A stretch of DNA of 64,000 nucleotides from Sheuella amnicola (GTDB taxonomy: Bacteria > Pseudomonadota > Gammaproteobacteria > Burkholderiales > Burkholderiaceae_B). Location: contig NZ_JAAGRN010000009.1 of assembly GCF_010499255.1 (NCBI RefSeq), forward strand, positions 62,001-126,000, read 5' to 3'. A program made the translations under genes and the position numbers. Shown in pieces: positions 1 through 8,759 of the stretch (the stretch's first letter is position 1; every line of letters starts with the position of its first letter). Under the pieces are notes generated by a model. The model ran no database searches. It was not told the DNA's origin and saw nothing but the letters and a program-made list of their open reading frames with translations.

Positions 1-1
1 T

Positions 2-445
2 ATAGGCTACGGTTTAGTTCAGGCTATCGCCCCCATGCTAGTCAGACGGAGTCAAGATGGTTTGAGCAATGAAGTTCCCGAGGCCCGAAAATGGTCTTTT
101 ATGCTCGCAATCATTCCCGCCATATTGGCGATACTCGTTCTGCTTAAAGTCAGTCATCCGGAATGGGTGGTTGTTATAGGACTTGGGCTATTCGGCTTTG
201 CTTTCGCCGTGAACTCATCTGTGCATTCGTACTTGATTCTTGCTTATGCCGGTTCTGAAAAGGCCGCCGAAGATGTTGGTTTTTATTACGCAGCCAATGC
301 TGCCGGACGATTCATGGGCACGCTACTCTCAGGCTTACTTTACCAATGGGGCGGATTGCTCTATTCGCTTGGCGGATCTGCCATGATGCTGCTTATTTGC
401 TGGGTTTTCACATTGAATCTTCCTGTTTCACGTTCGAAAGTCTGA
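2..445 (+). CDS. arsJ: MFS transporter, C-terminal part (ArsJ-like organoarsenical efflux), partial
   Basis: The reading frame is open to the left edge of the window, so the gene begins upstream and only about the last 147 residues are present. Several hydrophobic segments are visible (residues around LAIIPAILAILVLL, VVVIGLGLFGFAFAV and AMMLLICWVFTL), as expected for the last helices of a 12-helix major facilitator protein. The stretches SVHSYLILAYAGSEKAAEDV and FYYAANAAGRFMGTLLSGLL match what I recall of ArsJ, which exports 1-arseno-3-phosphoglycerate and usually sits beside a GAPDH gene; that neighbour would lie outside the window. The MFS assignment is firm, the ArsJ identity is from memory of the family. 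Confidence 0.65.
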   Translation: MGYGLVQAIAPMLVRRSQDGLSNEVPEARKWSFMLAIIPAILAILVLLKVSHPEWVVVIGLGLFGFAFAVNSSVHSYLILAYAGSEKAAEDVGFYYAANAAGRFMGTLLSGLLYQWGGLLYSLGGSAMMLLICWVFTLNLPVSRSKV

Positions 446-528
446 CAGTTTTAAGCGATTTCTTGCGGCAGGCGTGGTATACACAAGGTAGAAATATGAA
501 GACCTTGAGATACTGAGTGGATACCGCC

Positions 529-1821
529 ATGTCAACAACTCCGTCAAATCCGAACATAGTCGCTAAAGATGTTGCCCATAGCCTGAATCAAAGTTGCTAT
601 TGCAAAACTCTCAATGAATCGGAGCTTCAAAAACAAATTGAGCGTGACGTCAGCCTAAGCGGACTATTGCACGAAATTCGGACCAGCCGACCCAATCTAT
701 TTTCATCGACGGTTGTATTCATCTCCGATGAAATTGAAAAGAAAATCATTAATGCCATTGCTGCTATCGAAAGAGTAATTGCGTTACCTGCTTATCAGCA
801 AAGCGCTTTAAAAAAAGCACCTTTGATCGCCCAATCCGTATTTGGTCCGATCGGTGTATTTATGGGATTTGATTTTCATCTGGATCATGATGGTCCAAAG
901 CTAATCGAAATCAATACCAATGCAGGTGGCGCTCTGTTAAATGCAGCCCTCGCACGTGCACAAGAGTCTTGTTGCAAGGAAATGGACTTAGCCATGCGAC
1001 CTAATCCGATTCTTGCATCGCACGAGAAGAATTTTTTTGATATGTTCATGTCTGAATGGAAAAGCCAACGCGGTGAATTGCCATTACGCTCGATTGTTAT
1101 CGTTGATGACAATCCCTCAACTCAATATCTTGAACCTGAGTTCGAGCTTTTCAGGCAGATGTTTCGAAGCTACGGCGTGCGTGCCGATATCGCCGACCCA
1201 TCTGAATTATTTTGGCTAGATAATCAACTTATCTTTAAGTCCCGTACTGTAGACATGATCTACAACCGACTGACTGATTTTTATCTGGAGAACCCTGAAC
1301 ACGGCTCAATCAAGAACGCTTATCAAAGCGGATCGGTTGTCATCACCCCCGGACCCCATGCCCATGCGCTCTATGCAGACAAGCGAAACCTCATCACCTT
1401 AAGCGATGATTCCATGCTTTCATCATGGGGGGTCTCTGAAAAAGACCGCGAAATTCTTAGCCAGACCGTTCCGCGTACTGAACTCGTTACGCCAGATCAT
1501 GCAGAAACGATGTGGGCAAAACGCCGGCATCTCTTTTTTAAACCGGTCGCAGGCTTTGGTTCAAAGGCAACATACCGTGGCGACAAATTGACAAAAAAAG
1601 TCTGGGCTGAAATTCTGGAAGGGCAATTTGTCGCACAAAACATTGTTACCCCGGGTGAACGCCTGATATTGGTGAATGATGCTTTAACAGAACTGAAATT
1701 CGATATTCGCGCATATGCCTATGCAGGTAAAGTGCAACTATTCTCTGCCCGAATGTATTCAGGTCAAACAACAAATTTCAGAACATCGGGCGGAGGTTTT
1801 GCACCGGTTGTGACTATATGA
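529..1821 (+). CDS. ATP-grasp-like protein of unknown function
   Basis: 430 residues. A GTG at 517 is also in frame, but the ATG at 529 has GAGTGG 8 nt upstream and is preferred. The region near residues 125-140 (DGPKLIEINTNAGGALLNAA) looks like the metal/ATP-binding ExNxNxGG segment of ATP-grasp or glutathionylspermidine-synthase-like ligases, and the C-terminal third (FFKPVAGFGSKATYRG, then FDIRAYAYAGKVQLFSARMY) resembles an ATP-grasp nucleotide pocket. No signal peptide or membrane segment is seen. The gene stands alone between the transporter end and a small membrane-protein gene. Substrate unknown; a peptide- or amine-ligase activity is only inferred from the fold-like motifs. Confidence 0.6.
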   Translation: MSTTPSNPNIVAKDVAHSLNQSCYCKTLNESELQKQIERDVSLSGLLHEIRTSRPNLFSSTVVFISDEIEKKIINAIAAIERVIALPAYQQSALKKAPLIAQSVFGPIGVFMGFDFHLDHDGPKLIEINTNAGGALLNAALARAQESCCKEMDLAMRPNPILASHEKNFFDMFMSEWKSQRGELPLRSIVIVDDNPSTQYLEPEFELFRQMFRSYGVRADIADPSELFWLDNQLIFKSRTVDMIYNRLTDFYLENPEHGSIKNAYQSGSVVITPGPHAHALYADKRNLITLSDDSMLSSWGVSEKDREILSQTVPRTELVTPDHAETMWAKRRHLFFKPVAGFGSKATYRGDKLTKKVWAEILEGQFVAQNIVTPGERLILVNDALTELKFDIRAYAYAGKVQLFSARMYSGQTTNFRTSGGGFAPVVTI

Positions 1822-1881
1822 TGATCGTGTATTGATCATCACGACTCATCAACACTCTAGTCCAAAATAATTGAGACCTCC

Positions 1882-2532
1882 ATGTGCTTCTCTGCTACAG
1901 CGAGCTTTACAGCCAGTGCAACATTAATCGTGCTGGGCACATTGGCCGTACGCAAAGCGCAAACTCGTGCAGAGCTTCCATTCGCATTTATTCCTGTATT
2001 GTTCGGCATTCAACAGGGGCTAGAGGGAGCACTATGGGTTGGTTTGCATGATCACATGTCTACTCTGAGCATTATTCTGACCTACGCATATTCTTTCTTC
2101 TCGCATGTATTATGGCCAATATATGTACCCTTGGCTTCACTGGCAATCGAACCTGCCGGGCTTAGGCGGAAAGTCATTGCAATTATTGCCATCATCGGTA
2201 TCGCGTTGGGTATGTACCTGTTAAGCTTGCTGCTATTCTTGCCAATCACTGCACGAGTTGTAGAACACCATATTTCCTATGACTCACCATACTTCTACGC
2301 CGAACTTACGATGGCACTTTACCTGCTTGCGACCTCTGTCAGTTTGATGGTCTCAAGTCATGCTCGTGTTGCTGTATTTGGAATAATCGTTTTTCTCTCG
2401 TCGGCAATAACTTATATTTTTTATAACTTTTGGTTTATCTCGGTCTGGTGCTTTTTTTCGGCGTTGATGAGCGCGATCGTTTTATGGCAGCTTATGGCTA
2501 ATCGGGCTGACGAAGCATATTCTCGTAATTGA
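1882..2532 (+). CDS. DUF6629-type integral membrane protein
   Basis: 216 residues that begin MCFSATASF, the hallmark start of a family of small integral membrane proteins (DUF6629 as I remember it). About six hydrophobic segments are visible, and the C-terminus is short and charged. Function is unknown. The ATG is preceded by GAGACCTCC at weak Shine-Dalgarno distance. The last 35 bases overlap the 3' end of the convergent RraA-like gene, so the two transcripts must be antisense at their ends. Confidence 0.7.
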   Translation: MCFSATASFTASATLIVLGTLAVRKAQTRAELPFAFIPVLFGIQQGLEGALWVGLHDHMSTLSIILTYAYSFFSHVLWPIYVPLASLAIEPAGLRRKVIAIIAIIGIALGMYLLSLLLFLPITARVVEHHISYDSPYFYAELTMALYLLATSVSLMVSSHARVAVFGIIVFLSSAITYIFYNFWFISVWCFFSALMSAIVLWQLMANRADEAYSRN

Positions 2533-3178
2533 ATTGCCGATCGACATCCTGCATAGATTGGCCGGACTCCAAGGCTTTGATCATGGCAAGTTCCTTCGCC
2601 AAGATGTCTTCGGCCGATTGAACAACCTCAGCCAATCGCTCGATCGGTATTACAACCACACCGTTCACATCGGCAACAATCACATCCCCAGGACGAACGG
2701 GTGCATCGCCAAGCCGGACGGGCACATTCCACGATTCTTGCACGATTCTTCCGCGCGCTGTTGTTGGAACTGTTCCTCTGGCATGGACAGGGAATCCGAA
2801 TGTTTCGCAGGCGTCAACATCGCGTGCCGCACCGTCAACCACAACGCCGGATACGCCTTTCATTTTAGCGCCCATGGCAAGGATTTCCCCCCAGCAGTTA
2901 TTGTAGAGATCGCCACGATTGTCGATCACAATCACGTCTCCGGGCTCGCTGTTTGCTATCGCATCCACCCCTAGATGAGCCACTGAAGGTACGGCGCCAG
3001 CCGCTGTCATTTTGATCGTCACGGCTCGTCCCACCACTTTGGTATTACCCCATCTGGGCGTAATACCGATCACGGCCCCAAGCTTGATACCCAACCGATC
3101 AAGCGAATCGCTCAAATTGGATGTGGCCAGCGCCATCAGCCGAGAGCGGTACTCGCGATCAAATTCATTTACTTTCAT
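2498..3178 (-). CDS. RraA family protein (HMG/CHA aldolase-like)
   Basis: 226 residues from the ATG at 3178, which has AGAAGGA 8 nt upstream; a longer reading from 3271 adds an unlikely N-terminus. The sequence has the RraA/demethylmenaquinone-methyltransferase-like fold signature: NLSDSLDRLG near the start, GDVIVID and GEILAMGAKMKGVSGVVVDGAARD in the middle, and GDVIVADVNGVVVIP near the end. G-E-x-L-A followed about 20 residues later by the R-D pair is the metal/oxaloacetate-binding arrangement of class II 4-hydroxy-4-methyl-2-oxoglutarate aldolases. It lies divergent from a Bug receptor gene, so a role in catabolism of a carboxylic acid taken up by that receptor is plausible. Confidence 0.85.
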   Translation of the reverse strand: MKVNEFDREYRSRLMALATSNLSDSLDRLGIKLGAVIGITPRWGNTKVVGRAVTIKMTAAGAVPSVAHLGVDAIANSEPGDVIVIDNRGDLYNNCWGEILAMGAKMKGVSGVVVDGAARDVDACETFGFPVHARGTVPTTARGRIVQESWNVPVRLGDAPVRPGDVIVADVNGVVVIPIERLAEVVQSAEDILAKELAMIKALESGQSMQDVDRQFNYENMLRQPD

Positions 3179-3305
3179 TTCATTATTCCTTCTAATCCCC
3201 AAAACTGCATTATGTTGAATTTCGGATATTTTATATTTAAGATCGAGCTGAAATTCGGCTAAGGCAATCATTGCCTCCTAATCCATGTTTGGAGTATTCG
3301 TCAAA

Positions 3306-4289
3306 ATGTTCACGTTCCGAAATCTGGCCTCTTCCTTGATCGCCCTGGCAGCAATATCCACATCGATTCATCCGGCTCAGGCTCAAGACGCCTACCCAAG
3401 CAAATCAATACGCGTTGTCGTACCCTTTCCGGCTGGCGGTGCTACAGACATTTTGACTAGAGGCATTACCGAAAAACTGGCGATGCGGCTCAACCAACCT
3501 GTAATCGTCGAAAATAAACCGGGGGGTGGCGCCAACATCGGTGCCGCTTTTGTCGCAAAATCCCCTGCCGATGGCTATACCATGCTCATGGGGTCGGTAG
3601 GATCACACTCAATCGCCCAGACTTACCACAAGAATCCAGGGTACGATTTTCGCAAAGACCTCGCACCGGTTTCTGCGGCAGGCACACTTGGAAATGCGAT
3701 TTTTGTCGCTCCTGACTTTCCGGCTAATAACGTAGCCGATCTTGTCAAACTGGCTAAAGCTAAGCCTGGTGAGCTCACCTGCGGCTCATCCGGAACAGGT
3801 GGCCTAATTCATCTGACTTGCGAAATGTTCAAATCCCAAGCCGGAATCAATGTGTTGCATGTGCCCTATAAAGGTACGTCCCTCTTGATCCCGGACTTGC
3901 TATCGGGGCGAGTCAGTATCACCCTCGATACAATTCCACCTTATCTACAGTTACTTAAAAATGGCAAAGTCAAAGTGCTGGCTGTTACGACTAAAGATCG
4001 TTCGCCTTTATTGCCTGATGTGCCAACCATTGCCGAATCCGGCTACCCCGGCTTTGACTCCCTTGCAGTTTATGGATTCTTCGTGCCGGCAGGCACCCCC
4101 AAACCGATCATCGATAAGCTGAACAAAGAGATTAATGCTGTCTTGCTCGACCCGGAACTGAAGTCAAAACTTTTCGAGTTAGGAATTGAAATCAAAGGCA
4201 GCACGCCAGAAGCACTTCAAGCGGTTGTTGATGAACAAATCAAGAAATGGGGCAATGTGATCCGACAAGCAAATATAAAACCAGAATAA
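3306..4289 (+). CDS. Bug/TctC-family tripartite tricarboxylate transporter receptor
   Basis: 327 residues from ATG 3306 (GGAG about 12 nt upstream; an ATG at 3285 is also in frame). An N-terminal signal peptide ends near HPAQAQ. The mature part opens with YPSKSIRVVVPFPAGGATDI, the family hallmark that binds a carboxylate of the ligand, followed by VENKPGGGANIGA and the HVPYKGT motif. Family members are periplasmic receptors for organic acids, and most are orphans with no adjacent TctA/TctB membrane proteins, as here. It is divergent from the RraA-like gene, with which it may share a regulatory region. Ligand unknown. Confidence 0.9.
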   Translation: MFTFRNLASSLIALAAISTSIHPAQAQDAYPSKSIRVVVPFPAGGATDILTRGITEKLAMRLNQPVIVENKPGGGANIGAAFVAKSPADGYTMLMGSVGSHSIAQTYHKNPGYDFRKDLAPVSAAGTLGNAIFVAPDFPANNVADLVKLAKAKPGELTCGSSGTGGLIHLTCEMFKSQAGINVLHVPYKGTSLLIPDLLSGRVSITLDTIPPYLQLLKNGKVKVLAVTTKDRSPLLPDVPTIAESGYPGFDSLAVYGFFVPAGTPKPIIDKLNKEINAVLLDPELKSKLFELGIEIKGSTPEALQAVVDEQIKKWGNVIRQANIKPE

Positions 4290-4295
4290 GTCACA

Positions 4296-5429
4296 TCAAC
4301 GTGAAATGGCTCTGCCAATCACTAATCGTTGGATATCGCTTGCACCCTCGTAGATCTGGCATACCCTGACATCGCGATAAATTCGTTCAACAGGGTAATC
4401 GCTGACATATCCATATCCGCCGTGAATTTGTATCGCATCTGAACACACTTTCTCGGCGACCTCTGATGCAAACAGCTTGGCCATTGATGCTTCGGTCAGG
4501 CAGGGTTTGCCGGCATCCTTGAGCATCGCCGCTCGCCAAACTAAAAGACGAGCAGCATCAAGTTGCGTCGCCATGTCAGCCAATCGAAAATTCACAGCCT
4601 GATGCTCAATGATCGGCACCCCGAAAGTCACTCGATCTTTCGCATACGACACTGCCGCATCAAATGCGGCACGTGCCATACCCACGGACTGCGCGGCGAT
4701 TCCAATGCGCCCTGCCTCGAGATTCGACAAGGCTATTTTGTATCCATCACCCTCTTTGCCCAACATACAAGATTCAGGTACCCGGCAGTTCTCAAATACG
4801 ATCTGAGCCGTATCCGATGCCCGCTGACCCATTTTTTCCTCTAGACTTGCGACAATAAATCCAGGAGTGTTCGTTGGGACCAGAAAACATGAAATCCCTT
4901 TCTTACCCGCAGATTTATCAGTCACTGCCAGAACAATCGCAACATCGGCATTTTTTCCGGACGTAATGAATTGCTTTACTCCATTTAAAACAAAATCATC
5001 CCCATCGCGATCGGCGCGGGTTGTAATGGCCGAAGCATCCGAACCGGTCTGAGGTTCAGTCAAGCAAAAACAGCCGAGCTTCTCGCCTCTAGCGAGAGGA
5101 ATAAGCCACTCGGTCTTCTGTGCATCTGTGCCGTAAGCAAGAGTGATGCCGCAAGCGAGCGAATTTTGAACGCTAACGATCGTTGAGGTTGCACCATCAC
5201 CAGCGGCGATTTCTTCAAGGGTTAAAACCAGCGACATGTAATCCATGCCTGCACCACCCCATCGCTCCGGAACAACCATGCCCATCGCGCCAAGCTCGCC
5301 AAGCTCCCTGATTGCCTGTTCCGGATAGGTATGATTTTTATCCCAATCACGGGCAAACGGCGCCAAGCGCTCTTGTGCAAAAGCGCGCATCGAGTCGCGA
5401 ATCATCTCTTGTTCAGAAGTCAATATCAT
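4296..5429 (-). CDS. Acyl-CoA dehydrogenase
   Basis: 377 residues, the usual length for short/medium-chain acyl-CoA dehydrogenases, FAD enzymes that form the 2,3-double bond of acyl-CoA esters. Visible motifs: [14 protein letters not shown] (FAD/substrate loop, about residue 125), [12 protein letters not shown], and the C-terminal [11 protein letters not shown], where the Glu of YEG is the catalytic base in SCAD/MCAD-type enzymes. Third gene of a minus-strand run acd-thiolase-acd; the thiolase ends 23 bp upstream. About half identical by eye to the dehydrogenase at 6700, with which it probably acts on successive or related substrates. Substrate chain not determinable. Confidence 0.92.
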   Translation of the reverse strand: MILTSEQEMIRDSMRAFAQERLAPFARDWDKNHTYPEQAIRELGELGAMGMVVPERWGGAGMDYMSLVLTLEEIAAGDGATSTIVSVQNSLACGITLAYGTDAQKTEWLIPLARGEKLGCFCLTEPQTGSDASAITTRADRDGDDFVLNGVKQFITSGKNADVAIVLAVTDKSAGKKGISCFLVPTNTPGFIVASLEEKMGQRASDTAQIVFENCRVPESCMLGKEGDGYKIALSNLEAGRIGIAAQSVGMARAAFDAAVSYAKDRVTFGVPIIEHQAVNFRLADMATQLDAARLLVWRAAMLKDAGKPCLTEASMAKLFASEVAEKVCSDAIQIHGGYGYVSDYPVERIYRDVRVCQIYEGASDIQRLVIGRAISR

Positions 5430-5452
5430 AGAGCTCTCGAATCACTATTTTG

Positions 5453-6646
5453 CTAACACATTTCAACAGCTAAAGCTGTCGCCTCGCCACCACCAATACA
5501 GAGTGACGCGACGCCGCGCTTTAATCCATACTTTTTCAGTGCTCCTAACAGAGTCACGACGATACGAGCCCCGGATGCGCCTATCGGATGCCCCAGCGCA
5601 CAGGCTCCACCATGGACATTGACCTTTTCGGAAGACAATTTCAAGTCATGCATGGCAGCCATGGCCACCACGGCGAAAGCCTCATTAATCTCATACAAAT
5701 CGACCTGATCGGTAGTCCAGCCGGTCTTTGACATAAGTTTCCTGATCGCACCTACCGGTGCAGTTGGAAACAAGGCAGGAACGTAAGCGTGGTTTGCATG
5801 CGCCACAATACGGGCAATTGGTTGCAGGCCCTTTGCACGCGCTGAAGATTCTTTCATCAAAATCAAAGCTGCGGCACCATCCGAAATTGAAGAAGAATTT
5901 GCCGCAGTTACCGAACCATCTTTTTTGAAGGCTGGTTTCAACTCGGGAATTTTATCGATGTTGACGGCAAACGGCCCCTCGTCCTTGGAGATGACGGTAT
6001 CACCCTTTCTGCCGGCAACGGTGACCGGAGCGATTTCCCATTCGAAGCTACCGTTATTGCTTGCCAGTTGCGCACGCTGTGTGGACCGTATCGCGTACTC
6101 GTCCTGAGATTCGCGGCTAAAACCATAGTTTCCTGCGCAATCCTCGGCAAATGTGCCCATTAAGCGTCCGCGATTTTCCTTGGAGTAAGCATCTTCAAGT
6201 CCATCCATGAACATATGGTCAATCAGTTGTCCATGTCCCAGTCGATAACCGGATCGAGCCTTAGGCAATAGATACGGTGCATTGGTCATCGACTCCATTC
6301 CACCGACAATGCTTGCAGGATACGACCCGGCAACCAATCCGTCGTGACCGACCATGATGGCCTTCATTCCGGAGCCGCATACTTTGCTTATCGTCGTACA
6401 GCCGGCAGCCAAAGACACATCGGCAAGCAACGCAGCCTGACGGGTGGGCGCTTGCCCCTGCCCGGCAGGCAGCACACACCCCATCAAGACTTCCTCAATC
6501 AGGTTTGTATCAATGCCTGATCTCTGAACCGCGGCACGAATTGCCACAGCCCCCAGGGCTGGGGCGCTCAGGCTTGAAAATCCGCCCTGGAAGGTTCCCA
6601 TCGGCGTTCTCGCCGCGGACACAATAACGACAGGATCTTTTGTCAT
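5453..6646 (-). CDS. Thiolase (acetyl-CoA C-acyltransferase)
   Basis: 397 residues, full length for a type II thiolase. The nucleophilic cysteine is Cys90 in KVCGSGMKA; the GGACALGHPIGASGAR motif carries the active-site His, and Cys383 in SLCIGGGEATAL is the second catalytic cysteine. It cleaves 3-ketoacyl-CoA to acetyl-CoA plus shortened acyl-CoA, or condenses two acetyl-CoA. Sandwiched between two acyl-CoA dehydrogenase genes on the same strand (gaps 23 and 53 bp), so a beta-oxidation role is likely. No enoyl-CoA hydratase or 3-hydroxyacyl-CoA dehydrogenase gene is nearby; those steps must be encoded elsewhere. Confidence 0.93.
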   Translation of the reverse strand: MTKDPVVIVSAARTPMGTFQGGFSSLSAPALGAVAIRAAVQRSGIDTNLIEEVLMGCVLPAGQGQAPTRQAALLADVSLAAGCTTISKVCGSGMKAIMVGHDGLVAGSYPASIVGGMESMTNAPYLLPKARSGYRLGHGQLIDHMFMDGLEDAYSKENRGRLMGTFAEDCAGNYGFSRESQDEYAIRSTQRAQLASNNGSFEWEIAPVTVAGRKGDTVISKDEGPFAVNIDKIPELKPAFKKDGSVTAANSSSISDGAAALILMKESSARAKGLQPIARIVAHANHAYVPALFPTAPVGAIRKLMSKTGWTTDQVDLYEINEAFAVVAMAAMHDLKLSSEKVNVHGGACALGHPIGASGARIVVTLLGALKKYGLKRGVASLCIGGGEATALAVEMC

Positions 6647-6699
6647 ATTTTAAATTCGCTTTAATTTGACTGAGAATGACGAAAATGAAATCTCATGAA

Positions 6700-7851
6700 T
6701 TAAAAATCAGTTTCCTTTAGTACGCGGGCGATCACTAACCGCTGCACTTCGCTCGTCCCTTCATAAATTTGCGTGATACGCGCATCCCGATAGTGTCGCT
6801 CTACCGGATAGTCTTCCAGATACCCATATCCGCCATATATTTGAATCGCCTTCGAACAGACCGCCTCCGCCATTTCAGAGGCGAATAATTTCGCTTGGGA
6901 CGCTTCAGAAATACAAGGCACATTGCGTTCACGCATACTTGCCGCCTGCAATATCAAAAGCCGCGCAGCATTGATCTGTGTTTGCATGTCTGCGAGAAAG
7001 CCGGCAACGCTTTGGTGCTCGATCAAGGGGACACCGAATTGAATTCGTTCCTTCGAATATCTTAAAGCCGACTCGAAAGCAGCCCGGGCGATTCCTAAAG
7101 CTTGAGCAGCAATGCCTATGCGACCGCCCTCCAGATTGGATAAAGCAATCGCCAAACCTTTTCCACGCGGTCCGAGCAAATTCGATTCGGGAATTTCACA
7201 TTGATCCAGCGTTATCGCGCATGTATCCGATCCACGAATACCCAGCTTCTTTTCGACACGATTGACGATAAAACCCGGTGTGTTTGTCGGAACCAAAAAT
7301 GCTGAGATTCCCTTTTTGCCTAGCTCAGGATCGGTCACTGCGAACACAATTGCCAACGCGGCACGTTTACCGTTACTGACAAATTGCTTGGATCCATTCA
7401 AGACCCATTTCCCGTCCTTTAAAACTGCCCGAGTTTTAAGATTATTGGCTTCGGAACCAGCTTGTGGTTCAGTCAGGCAAAAGCAACCGACGGATCTGCC
7501 ACTGGCGAGTTCGCCTAACCAAGTCTTCTTTTGCTCTTCAGAGCCGTATTTAAGGATAGGACCGCAACCAACAGAGTTATGGATACTCATCATGGCACCA
7601 ACTGCACCATCGCCGGCAGAAATCTCCTCTACCGCCAGTGCGTAGGAGACATAATCTACATTCGCGCCACCCCACTCTTCCGGCACGACCATGCCCATCA
7701 AACCCAAGTCTCCCATCTGAGCGATGACGGAGTCGTCAATCCAACCGTCCCTGTCCCAACGCTCACTGTGAGGCGTTAATTCGTTCCGGGCGAAATCCCT
7801 GGCCATATCGCGCACCATGATTTGCTCTTCGGATAATTCAAGAAAACCCAT
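6700..7851 (-). CDS. Acyl-CoA dehydrogenase
   Basis: 383 residues. Motifs parallel those of the paralogue at 4296: [27 protein letters not shown], and C-terminal [11 protein letters not shown] with the catalytic Glu. First gene of the minus-strand acd-thiolase-acd run. Its upstream region (7852-7982) separates it from the 3' end of the Crp/Fnr gene and holds one arm of an inverted repeat described separately. FAD-dependent, cytoplasmic; electrons would pass to electron-transfer flavoprotein. Substrate unknown. Confidence 0.92.
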   Translation of the reverse strand: MGFLELSEEQIMVRDMARDFARNELTPHSERWDRDGWIDDSVIAQMGDLGLMGMVVPEEWGGANVDYVSYALAVEEISAGDGAVGAMMSIHNSVGCGPILKYGSEEQKKTWLGELASGRSVGCFCLTEPQAGSEANNLKTRAVLKDGKWVLNGSKQFVSNGKRAALAIVFAVTDPELGKKGISAFLVPTNTPGFIVNRVEKKLGIRGSDTCAITLDQCEIPESNLLGPRGKGLAIALSNLEGGRIGIAAQALGIARAAFESALRYSKERIQFGVPLIEHQSVAGFLADMQTQINAARLLILQAASMRERNVPCISEASQAKLFASEMAEAVCSKAIQIYGGYGYLEDYPVERHYRDARITQIYEGTSEVQRLVIARVLKETDF

Positions 7852-7944
7852 TTCCAGTCCAGCTTATGTTTGTTAAATCTTTGTTAATGAGAGGTCTTTA
7901 GTCAGAACGTTTGAACTAACTTAAATCCCCAGTGCTTTGATTGC

Positions 7945-7981
7945 TGTCATTCAATAGACAATCCAAGGGGAAGTCCTAATG
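7945..7981 (+). repeat. Left arm of 37-bp inverted repeat flanking the Crp/Fnr gene
   Basis: Plus-strand sequence beginning TGTCATTCAA and ending AAGTCCTAATG. It matches the reverse complement of 8658-8693 at 31 of 37 aligned positions with one single-base gap; TGTCATTCAA, GACAA and AGGGGAAGTCCT are identical in both arms. The arm carries its own AGGGGA ribosome-binding sequence and ATG (7979-7981), facing right, but that ATG opens only a 23-codon frame. The Crp/Fnr gene stop codon lies 2 bp further on. Confidence 0.85.
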
Positions 7982-7982
7982 C

Positions 7983-8660
7983 CTACTCGCCCGCAGAGTA
8001 GAAAGTACTCAGCTTATCTAAATCCAAAACATGTATTTCGCCATAGTTGACACGAATCAGGCCACAGGCCTCTAGCACTTTCAGGGCACTGTTCACCCGC
8101 TGTCTGGACAAGCCTGCCAATTGACCAATTTCTTCCTGGGAAATTTTAAGCATCATCGTTTGCTGCGGATACCAGGAGTCGAACAAAGCGGCCAATGATC
8201 TTGCCACCCGGGCATCCACATCCAGCAATCTTTCGTTTTCCATCGCGCCAATGAATTGTCCAAGACGCTTGTTCAATTGGGAGATTAGAAAGCGATTAAA
8301 AAAAATACTGTGATCCATTAACCATAAAAAGGTACTTTTAGGCATGAGGGCAAGTTCTGAATCACGCAACGTCGACGCATCGTAGCGACGAGACTCTTCT
8401 TTGAGCAACGAGCCCTCTCCAAACCAGGATCCCGGTGCCAAGCCTAGCAGAGTTGTCGACTTTCCATTCGATGCAACGTTGTTGATCTTGACGACGCCAC
8501 TGATCACGCCAAACCAATAATCCGCGGCCTGGCCCCGGCGACATACAAACCCCTCCACAGGAATGTGTTTGACCTGGATATCGGTACGCACTTTATTTTG
8601 CTCTGCAGCATTTAATCCAATCATCCAGGGACTATTTTTTAACAAGACTTCCAGCGACAT
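7983..8660 (-). CDS. Crp/Fnr family transcriptional regulator
   Basis: 225 residues from the ATG at 8660, which has AGGGGA 7 nt upstream; an earlier in-frame ATG at 8699 lacks a good ribosome-binding site. N-terminal half is a cyclic-nucleotide-binding-like beta barrel (GSWFGEGSLLKEE near residue 85-95), followed by a long dimerisation helix and a C-terminal winged helix-turn-helix (ISQEEIGQLAGLSRQRVNSALKVLE). No cysteine cluster typical of FNR iron-sulfur sensing is apparent, so it is closer to Crp-like or fatty-acid-responsive members. Its position between the acd-thiolase genes and the acyl-CoA synthetase/ABC operon makes it the probable local regulator. Both ends are bounded by an inverted repeat. 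Confidence 0.88.
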   Translation of the reverse strand: MSLEVLLKNSPWMIGLNAAEQNKVRTDIQVKHIPVEGFVCRRGQAADYWFGVISGVVKINNVASNGKSTTLLGLAPGSWFGEGSLLKEESRRYDASTLRDSELALMPKSTFLWLMDHSIFFNRFLISQLNKRLGQFIGAMENERLLDVDARVARSLAALFDSWYPQQTMMLKISQEEIGQLAGLSRQRVNSALKVLEACGLIRVNYGEIHVLDLDKLSTFYSAGE

Positions 8661-8693
8661 CAGGACTTCCCCTAGTTTGTCGGTTGAATGACA
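8658..8693 (-). repeat. Right arm of inverted repeat; leader and start codon of the Crp/Fnr gene
   Basis: Reading on the minus strand this arm holds the leader, ribosome-binding site (AGGGGA) and ATG of the Crp/Fnr gene. Its mirror copy lies at 7945-7981. Outside the two arms the flanks are not similar. Confidence 0.85.
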
Positions 8694-8759
8694 ACTCATT
8701 AAATTTTCTCAGGATTATGCTTTGTTAAATTCAATCTTGCTACTAAGGTTATAACGAGT

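Noticed and set aside
7979-8050. Small frame of 23 codons starting in the left arm of the inverted repeat
   Set aside because: It is antisense to the Crp/Fnr gene and has no coding character; it is a by-product of the repeated leader.
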